Assembly: GCF_008933955.1 (NCBI RefSeq)
Contig: NZ_WBXO01000002.1
Span: forward strand, 365,089-429,088
Length of the DNA stretch: 64,000 nt
Direction: 5' to 3'
From: Heliorestis acidaminivorans
GTDB lineage: Bacteria; Bacillota; Desulfitobacteriia; Heliobacteriales; Heliobacteriaceae
In this document: positions 1-7,435 of the stretch, in pieces
Position numbering within the stretch: position 1 is the first letter of the stretch
How the letters are laid out: every line of letters starts with the position of its first letter
Program-made: the position numbers and the translations under genes
The notes under the pieces: model-generated
Databases searched by the model: none
Told to the model about the DNA's origin: nothing
The model's input: only the letters and a program-made list of their open reading frames with translations

Positions 1-7
1 AACGTCG

Positions 8-379
8 ATGCTCCAGAACCTAATCGAAAAGTTACTACCTATCCTTGATAAAGTCTATGCAGGTGGTATTAAGTTCCCTATTGCTGATACAGGACATTGT
101 TACCCTGAGATTGTCCTTTTCTACGATGAACGCAAAAAAGTCTTCTACACTTTAACCAAAAACGGTGAGATCATGGAGCGCGACTTTATTACTCCATCTG
201 ATGTCAACTTGATGCCTACTTGGGTTTTCGTCTCTCATTGTCCTTTAGAAATTGTTACTCAGAACATGGTTAGTGCTATCGAGCAATATCGTTCTTTTGT
301 CATTGATGCAGAACAGAAGCATCAACGCAGGAAAGAATTTCTGTTGAATCATCCACAGTTAAAAATCCCAACTATGTAG
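8..379 (+). CDS. hypothetical protein, possibly 5'-truncated by the window edge
   Basis: An open frame of 123 codons that I do not recognise. The frame stays open back to the first base of the window, so the ATG at 8 may be internal and the true start may lie outside. The product is soluble-looking, with no membrane segment or signal peptide and a basic, glutamine-rich C-terminus. Its stop is followed by a DnaA-box-rich stretch that also contains a terminator-like inverted repeat. No function is proposed. That it is a real gene rests on frame length and ordinary amino-acid composition only. Confidence 0.5.
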   Translation: MLQNLIEKLLPILDKVYAGGIKFPIADTGHCYPEIVLFYDERKKVFYTLTKNGEIMERDFITPSDVNLMPTWVFVSHCPLEIVTQNMVSAIEQYRSFVIDAEQKHQRRKEFLLNHPQLKIPTM

Positions 380-401
380 CCTCTGAAGGACTTTTCTTCA
401 T

Positions 402-514
402 TTCATCCACAGATTCCAGGACCTTCGTCCACAATTTTTGAGTCTTTTATCCACAATTATAGCGCGAAAAAAGGGGCTTATCCACAGCTTTATCCACAAT
501 TCACCCCCTTTTTT
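402..514. promoter_or_regulatory. DnaA-box cluster between the first gene and acsA
   Basis: Three perfect DnaA boxes (TTATCCACA) lie at 447-455, 478-486 and 490-498, with near matches at 403-411 (TCATCCACA) and about 425-433. Two of the perfect boxes sit between the arms of a 10-bp inverted repeat (467-476 and 505-514, A6G4/C4T6) ending in a T-run, so the segment may also terminate the upstream gene. The rest of the gap (515-713) is AT-rich. It should contain the acsA promoter, but I cannot fix one with confidence. This is about 50 kb from dnaA, so the boxes are not the usual oriC boxes. Confidence 0.6.
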
Positions 515-713
515 CCTTTTCTTCTATTACTGACAAAGCAGTACTGTTCTAACCATTCGGTTCAAAAATAATACAGTTCGCCGCTGAATATTGGCAATTT
601 GTCGAAAAATTATGTACATATTGTATAGTATTTGCTAATCTTTAATGGCCTTAATTTTAATGTCTGAATATTTCTAAAAAACTAAAAAAGCTTATTAATG
701 AGGAGGGCGCTGA

Positions 714-2435
714 ATGCAAGGAGAACTGATCCCTGCTTTTCCGGGCAATCACAACATGGCTAATTACGAGGAGGCCCGGGCCAACTTCAAGTGGGAAGAC
801 GTAGAAAAAGAGTTTTCCTGGTATACTACAGGTAAAGTAAACATCGCTTATGAGGCCGTTGACCGCAACGTGCTGGAAAAGGGCTTGGGCGATAAAGTAG
901 CACTGTACTACTCAGACCCTGCTCGTAACGAAGCTGTGACTTACCGTCAAATGATGGAAAGGTCTAACCAATTCGCTAACGTACTGAAAAAGTATGGCAT
1001 CAACAAAGGCGAGCGCGTCTTTATCTTTATGCCTCGCAGTCCTGAGCTCTACGCTTCTTTCTTAGGTATAGTTAAGAAAGGTTGTATCGCAGGACCTCTT
1101 TTCGAAGCTTTCATGGAAAATGCAGTTAAAGATCGTCTAGGTGATGCAGAAGCTGTAGCTATTGTAACTACTCCTGCTCTCCGTAACCGTATTCCTAAAG
1201 ATCAACTACCTCACTTGAAGCATATCTTCATGGTAGGAGTACCTGAAGAAGGTCTCGGCGAAGGCGAAATCGACTGGCATGCTGAGATGGCAGAAGCTTC
1301 CACTGAATTTGATATTGAATGGGTCGATCGTGAAGATCCCATGCTTCTTCTCTACACGTCTGGATCAACTGGCAAGCCAAAAGGTGTGCTCCACGTACAT
1401 AATGGCATGATTCAGCATTATCAGACTGGTAAATGGATTCTTGACTTGAAAGAAGACGATATTTACTGGTGTACTGCTGACCCCGGTTGGGTAACTGGTA
1501 TTTCCTACGGTGTCTGGGCTCCTTATCTTAATGGCGTATCTTCTGTCGTTCGTGGCGGACGCTTTAAGCCTGCAGATTGGTATCAGACAATTCAAGATAA
1601 CAAAGTAACTGTATGGTACAGCGCACCAACTGCTTTCCGTATGTTGATGGCTGCTGGTGACGATCTAGTGAAAGAGCATGATCTATCTTCTCTTCGTCAT
1701 GTTCTCTCCGTTGGTGAGCCACTGAACGCTGAAGTTGTACGTTGGGGTATGAAAGTCTATGAGCGCCGCATTCATGATAACTGGTGGATGACAGAAACAG
1801 GCGGTCAGATTATCTCTAACTACCCATCTATGGCTATTAAGCCTGGTTCCATGGGTAAACCATTCCCTGGCATCGACGCTGCTATCATTGATGACAACGG
1901 TAATGTGTTGCCTCCTCTTCAAATGGGTAACTTAGCCGTTCGCAAAGGCTGGCCTTCTATGATGAGAAAAATCTGGAAGAACGAGCCTAAGTATAACGAA
2001 TACTTCAAGATCGAAGGCTGGTATGTATCCGGCGACTCCGCTTACATGGACGAAGACGGTTACTTCTGGTTCCAAGGTCGTATCGACGACGTTATCAACA
2101 CTTCTGGTGAGCGCGTCGGTCCTTTCGAAGTTGAATCTAAGCTAGTTGAACACCCCGCAGTTGGAGAAGCTGGCGTTATTGGTAAGCCCGATCCTGTTCG
2201 TGGCGAAATCATCAAAGCTTTCATCTCCCTCAGAGAAGGTTACACTTGGTCTGAAGAGTTACAAGCTGAAATCGTTGCTTTCGTTAAGACAGGTCTGGCG
2301 GCTCACGCGGCACCAAGAGAAATCGAAGTTCGCGACAAACTGCCTAAGACTCGCTCCGGTAAAATTATGCGCCGTGTTCTCAAAGCTTGGGAGCTTGGCC
2401 TACCAACTGGTGACCTTTCCACAATGGAAGACTAA
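714..2435 (+). CDS. acsA: acetyl-CoA synthetase (AMP-forming)
   Basis: Activates acetate to acetyl-CoA through an acetyl-adenylate, at the cost of ATP to AMP and PPi; cytosolic. The protein has 573 residues, close to the Bacillus AcsA length. Visible adenylate-forming enzyme motifs are the phosphate loop YTSGSTGKPKG (about 214-224), WWMTETGG (about 357-364), the GD and GRIDDVINTSGERVGP hinge region (about 440-470) and the C-terminal KTRSGK catalytic lysine (about residue 550). That lysine is the usual acetylation-control site of the family. The ATG at 714 follows a strong GAGGAGG ribosome-binding site. It is monocistronic, with its own terminator at 2444-2486. A CBS-ACT protein of the AcuB type lies 4 kb downstream, as acu genes lie near acsA in Bacillus. 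Confidence 0.95.
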   Translation: MQGELIPAFPGNHNMANYEEARANFKWEDVEKEFSWYTTGKVNIAYEAVDRNVLEKGLGDKVALYYSDPARNEAVTYRQMMERSNQFANVLKKYGINKGERVFIFMPRSPELYASFLGIVKKGCIAGPLFEAFMENAVKDRLGDAEAVAIVTTPALRNRIPKDQLPHLKHIFMVGVPEEGLGEGEIDWHAEMAEASTEFDIEWVDREDPMLLLYTSGSTGKPKGVLHVHNGMIQHYQTGKWILDLKEDDIYWCTADPGWVTGISYGVWAPYLNGVSSVVRGGRFKPADWYQTIQDNKVTVWYSAPTAFRMLMAAGDDLVKEHDLSSLRHVLSVGEPLNAEVVRWGMKVYERRIHDNWWMTETGGQIISNYPSMAIKPGSMGKPFPGIDAAIIDDNGNVLPPLQMGNLAVRKGWPSMMRKIWKNEPKYNEYFKIEGWYVSGDSAYMDEDGYFWFQGRIDDVINTSGERVGPFEVESKLVEHPAVGEAGVIGKPDPVRGEIIKAFISLREGYTWSEELQAEIVAFVKTGLAAHAAPREIEVRDKLPKTRSGKIMRRVLKAWELGLPTGDLSTMED

Positions 2436-2443
2436 TATTTACT

Positions 2444-2486
2444 ACGCCCTTGCAGAGGCACCCCGGCTCTGCAGGGCCTTTTTTTT
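2444..2486 (+). terminator. rho-independent terminator of acsA
   Basis: GCCC(T)TGCAGAG pairs with CTCTGCAGGGC around a short loop, one T is bulged, and a run of eight T follows. It begins just after the acsA stop. Confidence 0.85.
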
Positions 2487-2522
2487 ATGTCTTCATAGGT
2501 CTATATCATAGGAGGCTTAGCT

Positions 2523-2576
2523 TTGGGGAAGAATGAGCAAGTACTAAACAGACAGGTGATATCGACCTTCAATTAG
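2523..2576 (+). CDS. possible 17-codon leader peptide upstream of the MFS gene
   Basis: A TTG codon at 2523 lies 7 nt after a full AGGAGG (2510-2515) and opens a 17-codon frame ending in TAG at 2574. It ends 15 nt before the MFS start codon, whose own AGGAGG is near 2579. Two strong Shine-Dalgarno sequences in 80 nt, one with no annotated gene, suggest a translated leader. No stalling motif or riboswitch is recognisable, so it may be incidental. Confidence 0.3.
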   Translation: MGKNEQVLNRQVISTFN

Positions 2577-2591
2577 ACAGGAGGCCCTTGC

Positions 2592-4043
2592 ATGGACCGA
2601 CCTAACAAATCCTCAGAAGATGTAGTGGAAGCGGGAAAAAAAGAGTGGGCAGGCACTGTCAAAGCACCGGCACCAGCAGAAACTACAGGTGCCGAATATG
2701 CAGGAACAGAGTTTGCTAATGAGTGGGCTGGATCTATAAAGCCTACTTTTCCTGCTGGGCCTTTTGGTTCAGGTTCAATTGATAGCCAAAATGTAGGCAA
2801 TGCTAATTCCAGCCAAGAAAGCACTGTCGCATCAACACCTTCTAATTGGGTTCTTATGGCTTTAGCAGGTGTGCCCCTAATTATGGTGCTAGGAAATTCT
2901 ATGCTTATTCCTGCCTTTCCTCAAATTCGAGAAGCTATGGGGATCACACCCTTGCAAGTAGGCTTACTGATCACCTTTTTTTCCATACCTGCAGGTCTGG
3001 CCATTCCTTTTGTGGGCTTCTGGTCCGATCGCATTGAAAGAAAAAAAATTATTGTACCTGCTTTAATTATCTATGGTATAGGCGGATTAATTTCTGGCTT
3101 AGCTCCTGTACTTTTTAATAATTCTTACACAGTTATGTTAGCAGGAAGAATTGTTCAAGGATTAGGAGCCGCTGGAACAGCACCTCTTGCTATGGCTCTT
3201 GTAGGAGATCTATATCAAAGTAAGGCGCGCAATAAGGCCTTAGGTGTGTTAGAAGCAACTAACGGAATGGGTAAAGTTATCAGTCCGATTCTCGGCTCAC
3301 TGCTTGTCTTATTAGTCTGGTGGTCCATCTTCTACGTTTACGCAGCTTTAGCTATTCCTGTAGCCTTAGCAGTAGCTTTTCTGGTCAAAGAGAAGAAAAA
3401 AGAAAAAGCGGCACAGGGCAAAAGCCTGTCCGCTTATTTCTCCGGTGTTTTTGAACTTTTTAAGAAGAAAGCCGCAACATTACTTATCGCTTTTTTCGGC
3501 GGTATGCTAGCTTTGTTTACTCTCTTTGGTGTCCTTGCTTACCTTTCTGATGCCTTAGAAGCTACTTATGGCTTACAAGGTGTACGAAAAGGATTTGTCT
3601 TGGCTCTCCCTGTTCTAGCCTCAGCTTCTACCGCTTTGGGAACAGGCTTTTTACTGCAGAAAAAACCAAATTTCTTAAAATCGGCCATTCTTATAGGACT
3701 GGGACTTTTCTCAATTTCTCTAGTACTTTCAGCTCTTTTTCAGACCATTCCTGCCGTACTAGCATTATTAGCAGTTCTCGGGCTTGGTGTTGGTCTTGTC
3801 TTACCAGGCTTAAATACTATTGTCACTTCATCAGCACCAGAAGAAGAACGTGGAGCTATGACAGCTTTTTATGGAGGCGTTCGTTTTATTGGTGTTGCTT
3901 TGGGACCACCTATTTTTAGCTTGTTAGAGCGAGGTGGCCCTGTAATGCTTTATGGGCCCTGGGCTGTGGTGGGTGCTATTACACTTTTCTTAGCTTGGCG
4001 TTACCTGCAACCACCTAAAAGCCAAGCTACTGGTTCAGCCTAA
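2592..4043 (+). CDS. MFS efflux transporter (DHA1-like)
   Basis: A 483-residue integral membrane protein of the major facilitator superfamily, with about 12 hydrophobic helices between residues ~85 and ~475. An N-terminal, Ala/Gly/Ser-rich hydrophilic extension of roughly 80 residues is unusual for the family. The loop after the second helix reads GFWSDRIERKK, a form of the MFS motif A (G-x-x-x-D-R-x-G/E-R-K/R), and RIVQGLGAAGTAP resembles the motif of drug-proton antiporters. The substrate is unknown. The start is set by AGGAGG upstream of ATG 2592. The 3' end overlaps the convergent DUF441 gene by 9 nt. Drug or metabolite export is an inference from family resemblance. Confidence 0.8.
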   Translation: MDRPNKSSEDVVEAGKKEWAGTVKAPAPAETTGAEYAGTEFANEWAGSIKPTFPAGPFGSGSIDSQNVGNANSSQESTVASTPSNWVLMALAGVPLIMVLGNSMLIPAFPQIREAMGITPLQVGLLITFFSIPAGLAIPFVGFWSDRIERKKIIVPALIIYGIGGLISGLAPVLFNNSYTVMLAGRIVQGLGAAGTAPLAMALVGDLYQSKARNKALGVLEATNGMGKVISPILGSLLVLLVWWSIFYVYAALAIPVALAVAFLVKEKKKEKAAQGKSLSAYFSGVFELFKKKAATLLIAFFGGMLALFTLFGVLAYLSDALEATYGLQGVRKGFVLALPVLASASTALGTGFLLQKKPNFLKSAILIGLGLFSISLVLSALFQTIPAVLALLAVLGLGVGLVLPGLNTIVTSSAPEEERGAMTAFYGGVRFIGVALGPPIFSLLERGGPVMLYGPWAVVGAITLFLAWRYLQPPKSQATGSA

Positions 4044-4493
4044 GAGCCAACGGTAAATAGTTAGAGCAAGAGCTGTAAGCCCACCAGCCATGAGAGGACC
4101 TACGGGTACTCCTCCGAAAAAGACGATCCCTAAAAGAGATCCTAAAATCATACCAACGATAATCTGAGGTTCGCCGTGTAAAAGCTCAATGCCCTGCTTG
4201 TTAAGATTAGTGGCAATAACACCACCAGCTAAAGCGATTAAGCCTGGTACGGAGACAAAGGTCTGATAGACTTCCTTAAATCCTACTTTTCCTGTGGCAA
4301 AAGGGGCTAACATGGCCAGTGTTAACATGAATAGTCCCATATTGACGCCGTGACGTTCAGCCCAATGTAACCAACCATGCCAGCCCAAGAGATGCAGGAT
4401 CAATATAGCCACTGTGGCCATTACTGTGAGTGGAGACCTGGCGAAAATGCCAATGGCAATTACAATAAGCAGTAGTAGAGTTCCCCCATGCAA
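4035..4493 (-). CDS. DUF441 (UPF0756) family membrane protein
   Basis: A 152-residue, very hydrophobic protein with four to five predicted helices. Segments such as GVNMGLFMLTLAMLAPFATG and the C-terminal GVPVGPLMAGG are typical of the conserved DUF441/YeaL family, whose function is not known. The start codon follows AGGAGGAGG at about 4498-4506 (minus strand). It lies 16 nt after comB on the same strand and may be co-transcribed with comA-comB, although nothing links it functionally to sulfolactate. Confidence 0.85.
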   Translation of the reverse strand: MHGGTLLLLIVIAIGIFARSPLTVMATVAILILHLLGWHGWLHWAERHGVNMGLFMLTLAMLAPFATGKVGFKEVYQTFVSVPGLIALAGGVIATNLNKQGIELLHGEPQIIVGMILGSLLGIVFFGGVPVGPLMAGGLTALALTIYRWLLG

Positions 4494-4509
4494 AGGGTAC
4501 CTCCTCCTC

Positions 4510-5295
4510 TCAGGAGGTTTGTCTGCTACTATGCTTATGCAGTACCTTGTCGTTCATGCCAGTAATTACCCTTTGTTCCATAAGTCGGATTCGCGAAAAA
4601 GTTAAATGAGGTAAGAGAGGGAAAATATCTTCCCTCAAGCAATAGGCAAGATCTTTCTCAAAACCTTGTTCGATCAAACGCTGACCATGATCAGTTAGTT
4701 TCATTAAGTCCATTAATTGATAGCGGTTTAATTGATAAAGTTGTAAAGCGGCAATAGCCAGCTCATCGCCTTCTACTTCCTCTTTTTCAGAAAGATGATA
4801 AATTATTTTGCCTGCTGTAATCGTATCTTCCAAGCAAAATTGACCTTGTGTTCCGGCACAGACAAAAACAACTTGGGCTGGATCAAGGTGAGCAAGATAG
4901 TCCGCTACGGCTCGGCCGTTAAGTAAGGAAGCTACAATAACTTTTGTTGCTGATGTTGCTTTTTGTAAGGCTACAGTACCATTAGTAGTGACAAGAAAAA
5001 GAGTTTTTCCTTGCACTACTTCTTTGGTGTATTCACAAGGCGAATTACCAAAAAGAAATTGAGCAAAGCGATAGCCTTTGTACTCACCACCGAGAATAAT
5101 ATCTTGCTTGGGCCAACTAGATGATAATATCTTGGCCTCATTGAAGGTGCTTACCGGAAAAATTTGATGACATCCTTGGGCTAAGGCTGTCACAATTGTA
5201 GATGTTGCTCTCAGTGTATCTATTACGACAACAACTTTATTCTGTAATTCTTTCTTACTTATGTCCTGGTGGGTGCTATAAACAGAAACATACAA
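4510..5295 (-). CDS. comB: 2-phosphosulfolactate phosphatase
   Basis: A 261-residue ComB-family enzyme that hydrolyses 2-phospho-3-sulfolactate to 3-sulfolactate with Mg2+. Family features are the N-terminal VVVIDTLRATSTIVTAL, LVTTNGTVAL and the CAGT...LEDTITAG stretch. Translation begins at TTG 5295, supported by GGAGGG 7 nt upstream. It follows comA (43-nt gap) on the same strand, so the two sequential steps are probably one operon. In methanogens the product feeds coenzyme M; in Bacillus (YitC/YitD) it ends as sulfolactate in spores. The sporulation genes in this window favour the latter role, by inference. Confidence 0.9.
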   Translation of the reverse strand: MYVSVYSTHQDISKKELQNKVVVVIDTLRATSTIVTALAQGCHQIFPVSTFNEAKILSSSWPKQDIILGGEYKGYRFAQFLFGNSPCEYTKEVVQGKTLFLVTTNGTVALQKATSATKVIVASLLNGRAVADYLAHLDPAQVVFVCAGTQGQFCLEDTITAGKIIYHLSEKEEVEGDELAIAALQLYQLNRYQLMDLMKLTDHGQRLIEQGFEKDLAYCLREDIFPLLPHLTFSRIRLMEQRVITGMNDKVLHKHSSRQTS

Positions 5296-5338
5296 TAGTA
5301 TTCCCTCCAGGTTCTAGAAGTTTGGTAAAAGATAGCTC

Positions 5339-6178
5339 TTAAATGATTTTAGTGCTTGGATGAATTTCTTCTTGCCAGCTTCGCCCCGTTAAGGCTTGCC
5401 GTAAGGTATCAGAACGGAGACCTCTTCGCAGGGATTCTAAGGCAATAACTTCAGGAGAAGGTATGTTGCCAAGATTAACGTTAGGTCCAAAATTTTCAAT
5501 AAGCATTTGTTGTTGATCTTTCAATGGTGCTTCCCAGAGCAGTATATCTAAAGATGGTAAAGACTCTACTAGCATTTCCATATCTTTTTCCCGAATAGCT
5601 CCATCTTCGTCATATAGATTTACATCTTTTCCTGATTCACGACCTTCTACAATTACATAATCTGCTCCCTCGTTCGTATCTTCGACGATTTGCTGAATCA
5701 AAGCAGGTAAGGCTAAATGTTTTTTTGGATCTTTTTTGCCTACTTCAGTGAGTACTTTGAAGTTTTGGGCTACTGCTTTTTGAATTAAGCTTTTTCTTTC
5801 ACGCGAAGAAAGGTGTATCGTGCCATCAGAGATTTCTATCCATTGAATTCCGTGGGATCGCAGTGTATACAAAAACTCATCAAAGAGACCTTGCCAGTAT
5901 GCTAATTCTGTTAAAGTGCCTCCTGTGTATAGTTCTACACCATAGCGTCTAGCCATTGTAACTTTTTGGGCTAACATTTCACTTCGATATAAGGCTGCTG
6001 AGCCAAAGCCTAATTTAATAAAATCAATATATTCCCCTGCTGTTTCTAGGAGGTCTTGGAAGGCATTCATGCCCATTCCTTTGTCAAAAACCATGGTAAT
6101 ACCTTGTGTTCTCGGTTTTTCATGACGCGGCCCTATAGGCCAAGCCGATAAAGGAGGCCACCAGAATTTCTTTTCCAT
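5339..6178 (-). CDS. comA: phosphosulfolactate synthase
   Basis: Adds sulfite to phosphoenolpyruvate to give (2R)-phospho-3-sulfolactate, the entry step to coenzyme M or spore sulfolactate. The 279-residue chain is an (alpha/beta)8-barrel family member. It shows GPRHEKPRTQGITMVFDKGM near the N-terminus, DFIKLGFGSAALY, ELYTGGTLTE, WIEISDGTI and DYVIVEGRESG, all typical of ComA. I place the start at the ATG at 6178, which has GAGGAAGG just upstream. The frame stays open to 6283, but the extra 35 residues lack a binding site and are low-complexity. Directly followed by comB. Confidence 0.93.
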   Translation of the reverse strand: MEKKFWWPPLSAWPIGPRHEKPRTQGITMVFDKGMGMNAFQDLLETAGEYIDFIKLGFGSAALYRSEMLAQKVTMARRYGVELYTGGTLTELAYWQGLFDEFLYTLRSHGIQWIEISDGTIHLSSRERKSLIQKAVAQNFKVLTEVGKKDPKKHLALPALIQQIVEDTNEGADYVIVEGRESGKDVNLYDEDGAIREKDMEMLVESLPSLDILLWEAPLKDQQQMLIENFGPNVNLGNIPSPEVIALESLRRGLRSDTLRQALTGRSWQEEIHPSTKII

Positions 6179-6272
6179 TGTTTCACCTTCCTCGTCAATT
6201 ACAGGAAATCTAGTCATCCATAGATTATGGAAAAAGAAAAATATGGTGTCTGTCAATAGTTCTGAAAAGCAT

Positions 6273-6315
6273 AAAAAAGCCATTTACCTCTGTTATGTAG
6301 GTAAATGGCTTTTGG
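6273..6315 (-). terminator. terminator between the CBS-ACT gene and comA
   Basis: A perfect stem AAAAGCCATTTACCT / AGGTAAATGGCTTTT with a short loop and T-runs on both sides. It lies just after the CBS-ACT stop codon and upstream of comA, so it separates their transcription. Confidence 0.88.
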
Positions 6316-6337
6316 GTTTATTACAAGGACTTTCTTC

Positions 6338-6973
6338 TCAAGCTTCAATCAATGTTTGTACTTGAAAGCCTTCTTGTAGCAAAATTTCTTGTAGTTCATC
6401 TTTGTTTTCTGTAGATCCTTCTAAGCGAAGCACAAGCGATGCTTTACCATTTTTGCCGGCAAAGTTAACTATACTTGAGATATTACCGTATTTTTTTACG
6501 ATTTCTGTAAGTTTAGCTAGCTCACCTGGCTGATTGTTAATGGTAACGTTAAGTCGTAGACCTTTTTTGGAAATACCCATAACATGCAAAAAAGTATCAA
6601 GGATGTCTGTACCGGAGATCATGCCGACTATCTTATTATTGCTGAGCACAGGCATGCCACCAATTTTATTTTTCCGCAATATGAGGGCCGCTTCTTCTAG
6701 AAGAGCATCTGCATCAACGGTTATCACATCAGTAGACATGATCTGATACAAGAAGGTGCTAGAGCTTAAAAGATGCATTTCGTAGGTACTCATGGAGCCT
6801 GGTGGTGTAGTGCGTAGTATATCGCTTTTGGTGACGATGCCTACAAGCTCGTCTTTTTCCATTACGGGCAAGCGACGAATCTTATGATTATGCATTAGAG
6901 CCATGGCGTCAGCTAAAGTGCTGTCTGATTGTATGGTTATCGGTCTTTTGTTCATCCAATTGCGAACGAGCAA
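6338..6973 (-). CDS. CBS-pair and ACT domain protein, AcuB-like
   Basis: The 211-residue protein has two CBS domains (about 1-60 and 75-130; PITIQSDSTLADAMALM and VITVDADALLEEAALIL are the domain starts). An ACT domain follows at about 138-210 and begins LRLNVTINNQPGELAKLTEIV. This architecture matches AcuB, a probable adenine-nucleotide-sensing regulator linked to acetoin or acetyl-CoA synthetase control in Bacillus. Its exact biochemical role is not settled. The start is TTG 6973, preceded by GGGAGG at a spacing of about 8 nt. It is a single-gene unit closed by the terminator at 6273-6315. acsA lies 4 kb away, which fits a link to acetate activation by inference. Confidence 0.8.
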   Translation of the reverse strand: MLVRNWMNKRPITIQSDSTLADAMALMHNHKIRRLPVMEKDELVGIVTKSDILRTTPPGSMSTYEMHLLSSSTFLYQIMSTDVITVDADALLEEAALILRKNKIGGMPVLSNNKIVGMISGTDILDTFLHVMGISKKGLRLNVTINNQPGELAKLTEIVKKYGNISSIVNFAGKNGKASLVLRLEGSTENKDELQEILLQEGFQVQTLIEA

Positions 6974-7435
6974 AGGTAGGGGCCTCCCTTCTCAACGGTG
7001 CTATTGATTATGTTTGCACTTTCTCATGATAGGGACAAAAATAAGCCCACTTATAGGGGTTAAAATGGGTGTTGTGCTTTTCTTACTCTAAATAATAATC
7101 TAACGTTCTCTACCCTGTCAACCAAAATAGAGTGCCAGTATTGACCATATTCCTTGGCAAAAGTGACTAAATCTTCAAAGGGTTTTGGTATTTTTTATCG
7201 AAGAAATTAAAGGAAGTAAAGATGGCTTTTTAGGGTGATTTACTGCCTTCACACACTTTAACTATTTTTGATAATAAATTCATGGTTCTTCATATATAAA
7301 GATATAAATCACATCGTGAATGTTATTGTTAACGCAGAGATAAAGTACTTGAATGTAGATTTTTTTTTGAAAGATAAATAGTTCTTAAATTTTTAGGATT
7401 GTAAGAGTTTGAGAGTTTTCGGAGGATGTGAAATT
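6974..7435. other. divergent intergenic region without a recognisable gene
   Basis: About 460 nt, AT-rich, between the CBS-ACT gene and the sensor kinase. It must hold promoters for both. A TTGAAT...GATAAA pair with 18-nt spacing near 7350-7379 is a weak candidate for the kinase. I see no RNA gene, large repeat or convincing ORF. Confidence 0.4.

Noticed and set aside
7409..7435. Upstream TTG start for the sensor kinase
   Set aside because: The GGAGG lies inside this extension and points to ATG 7436.
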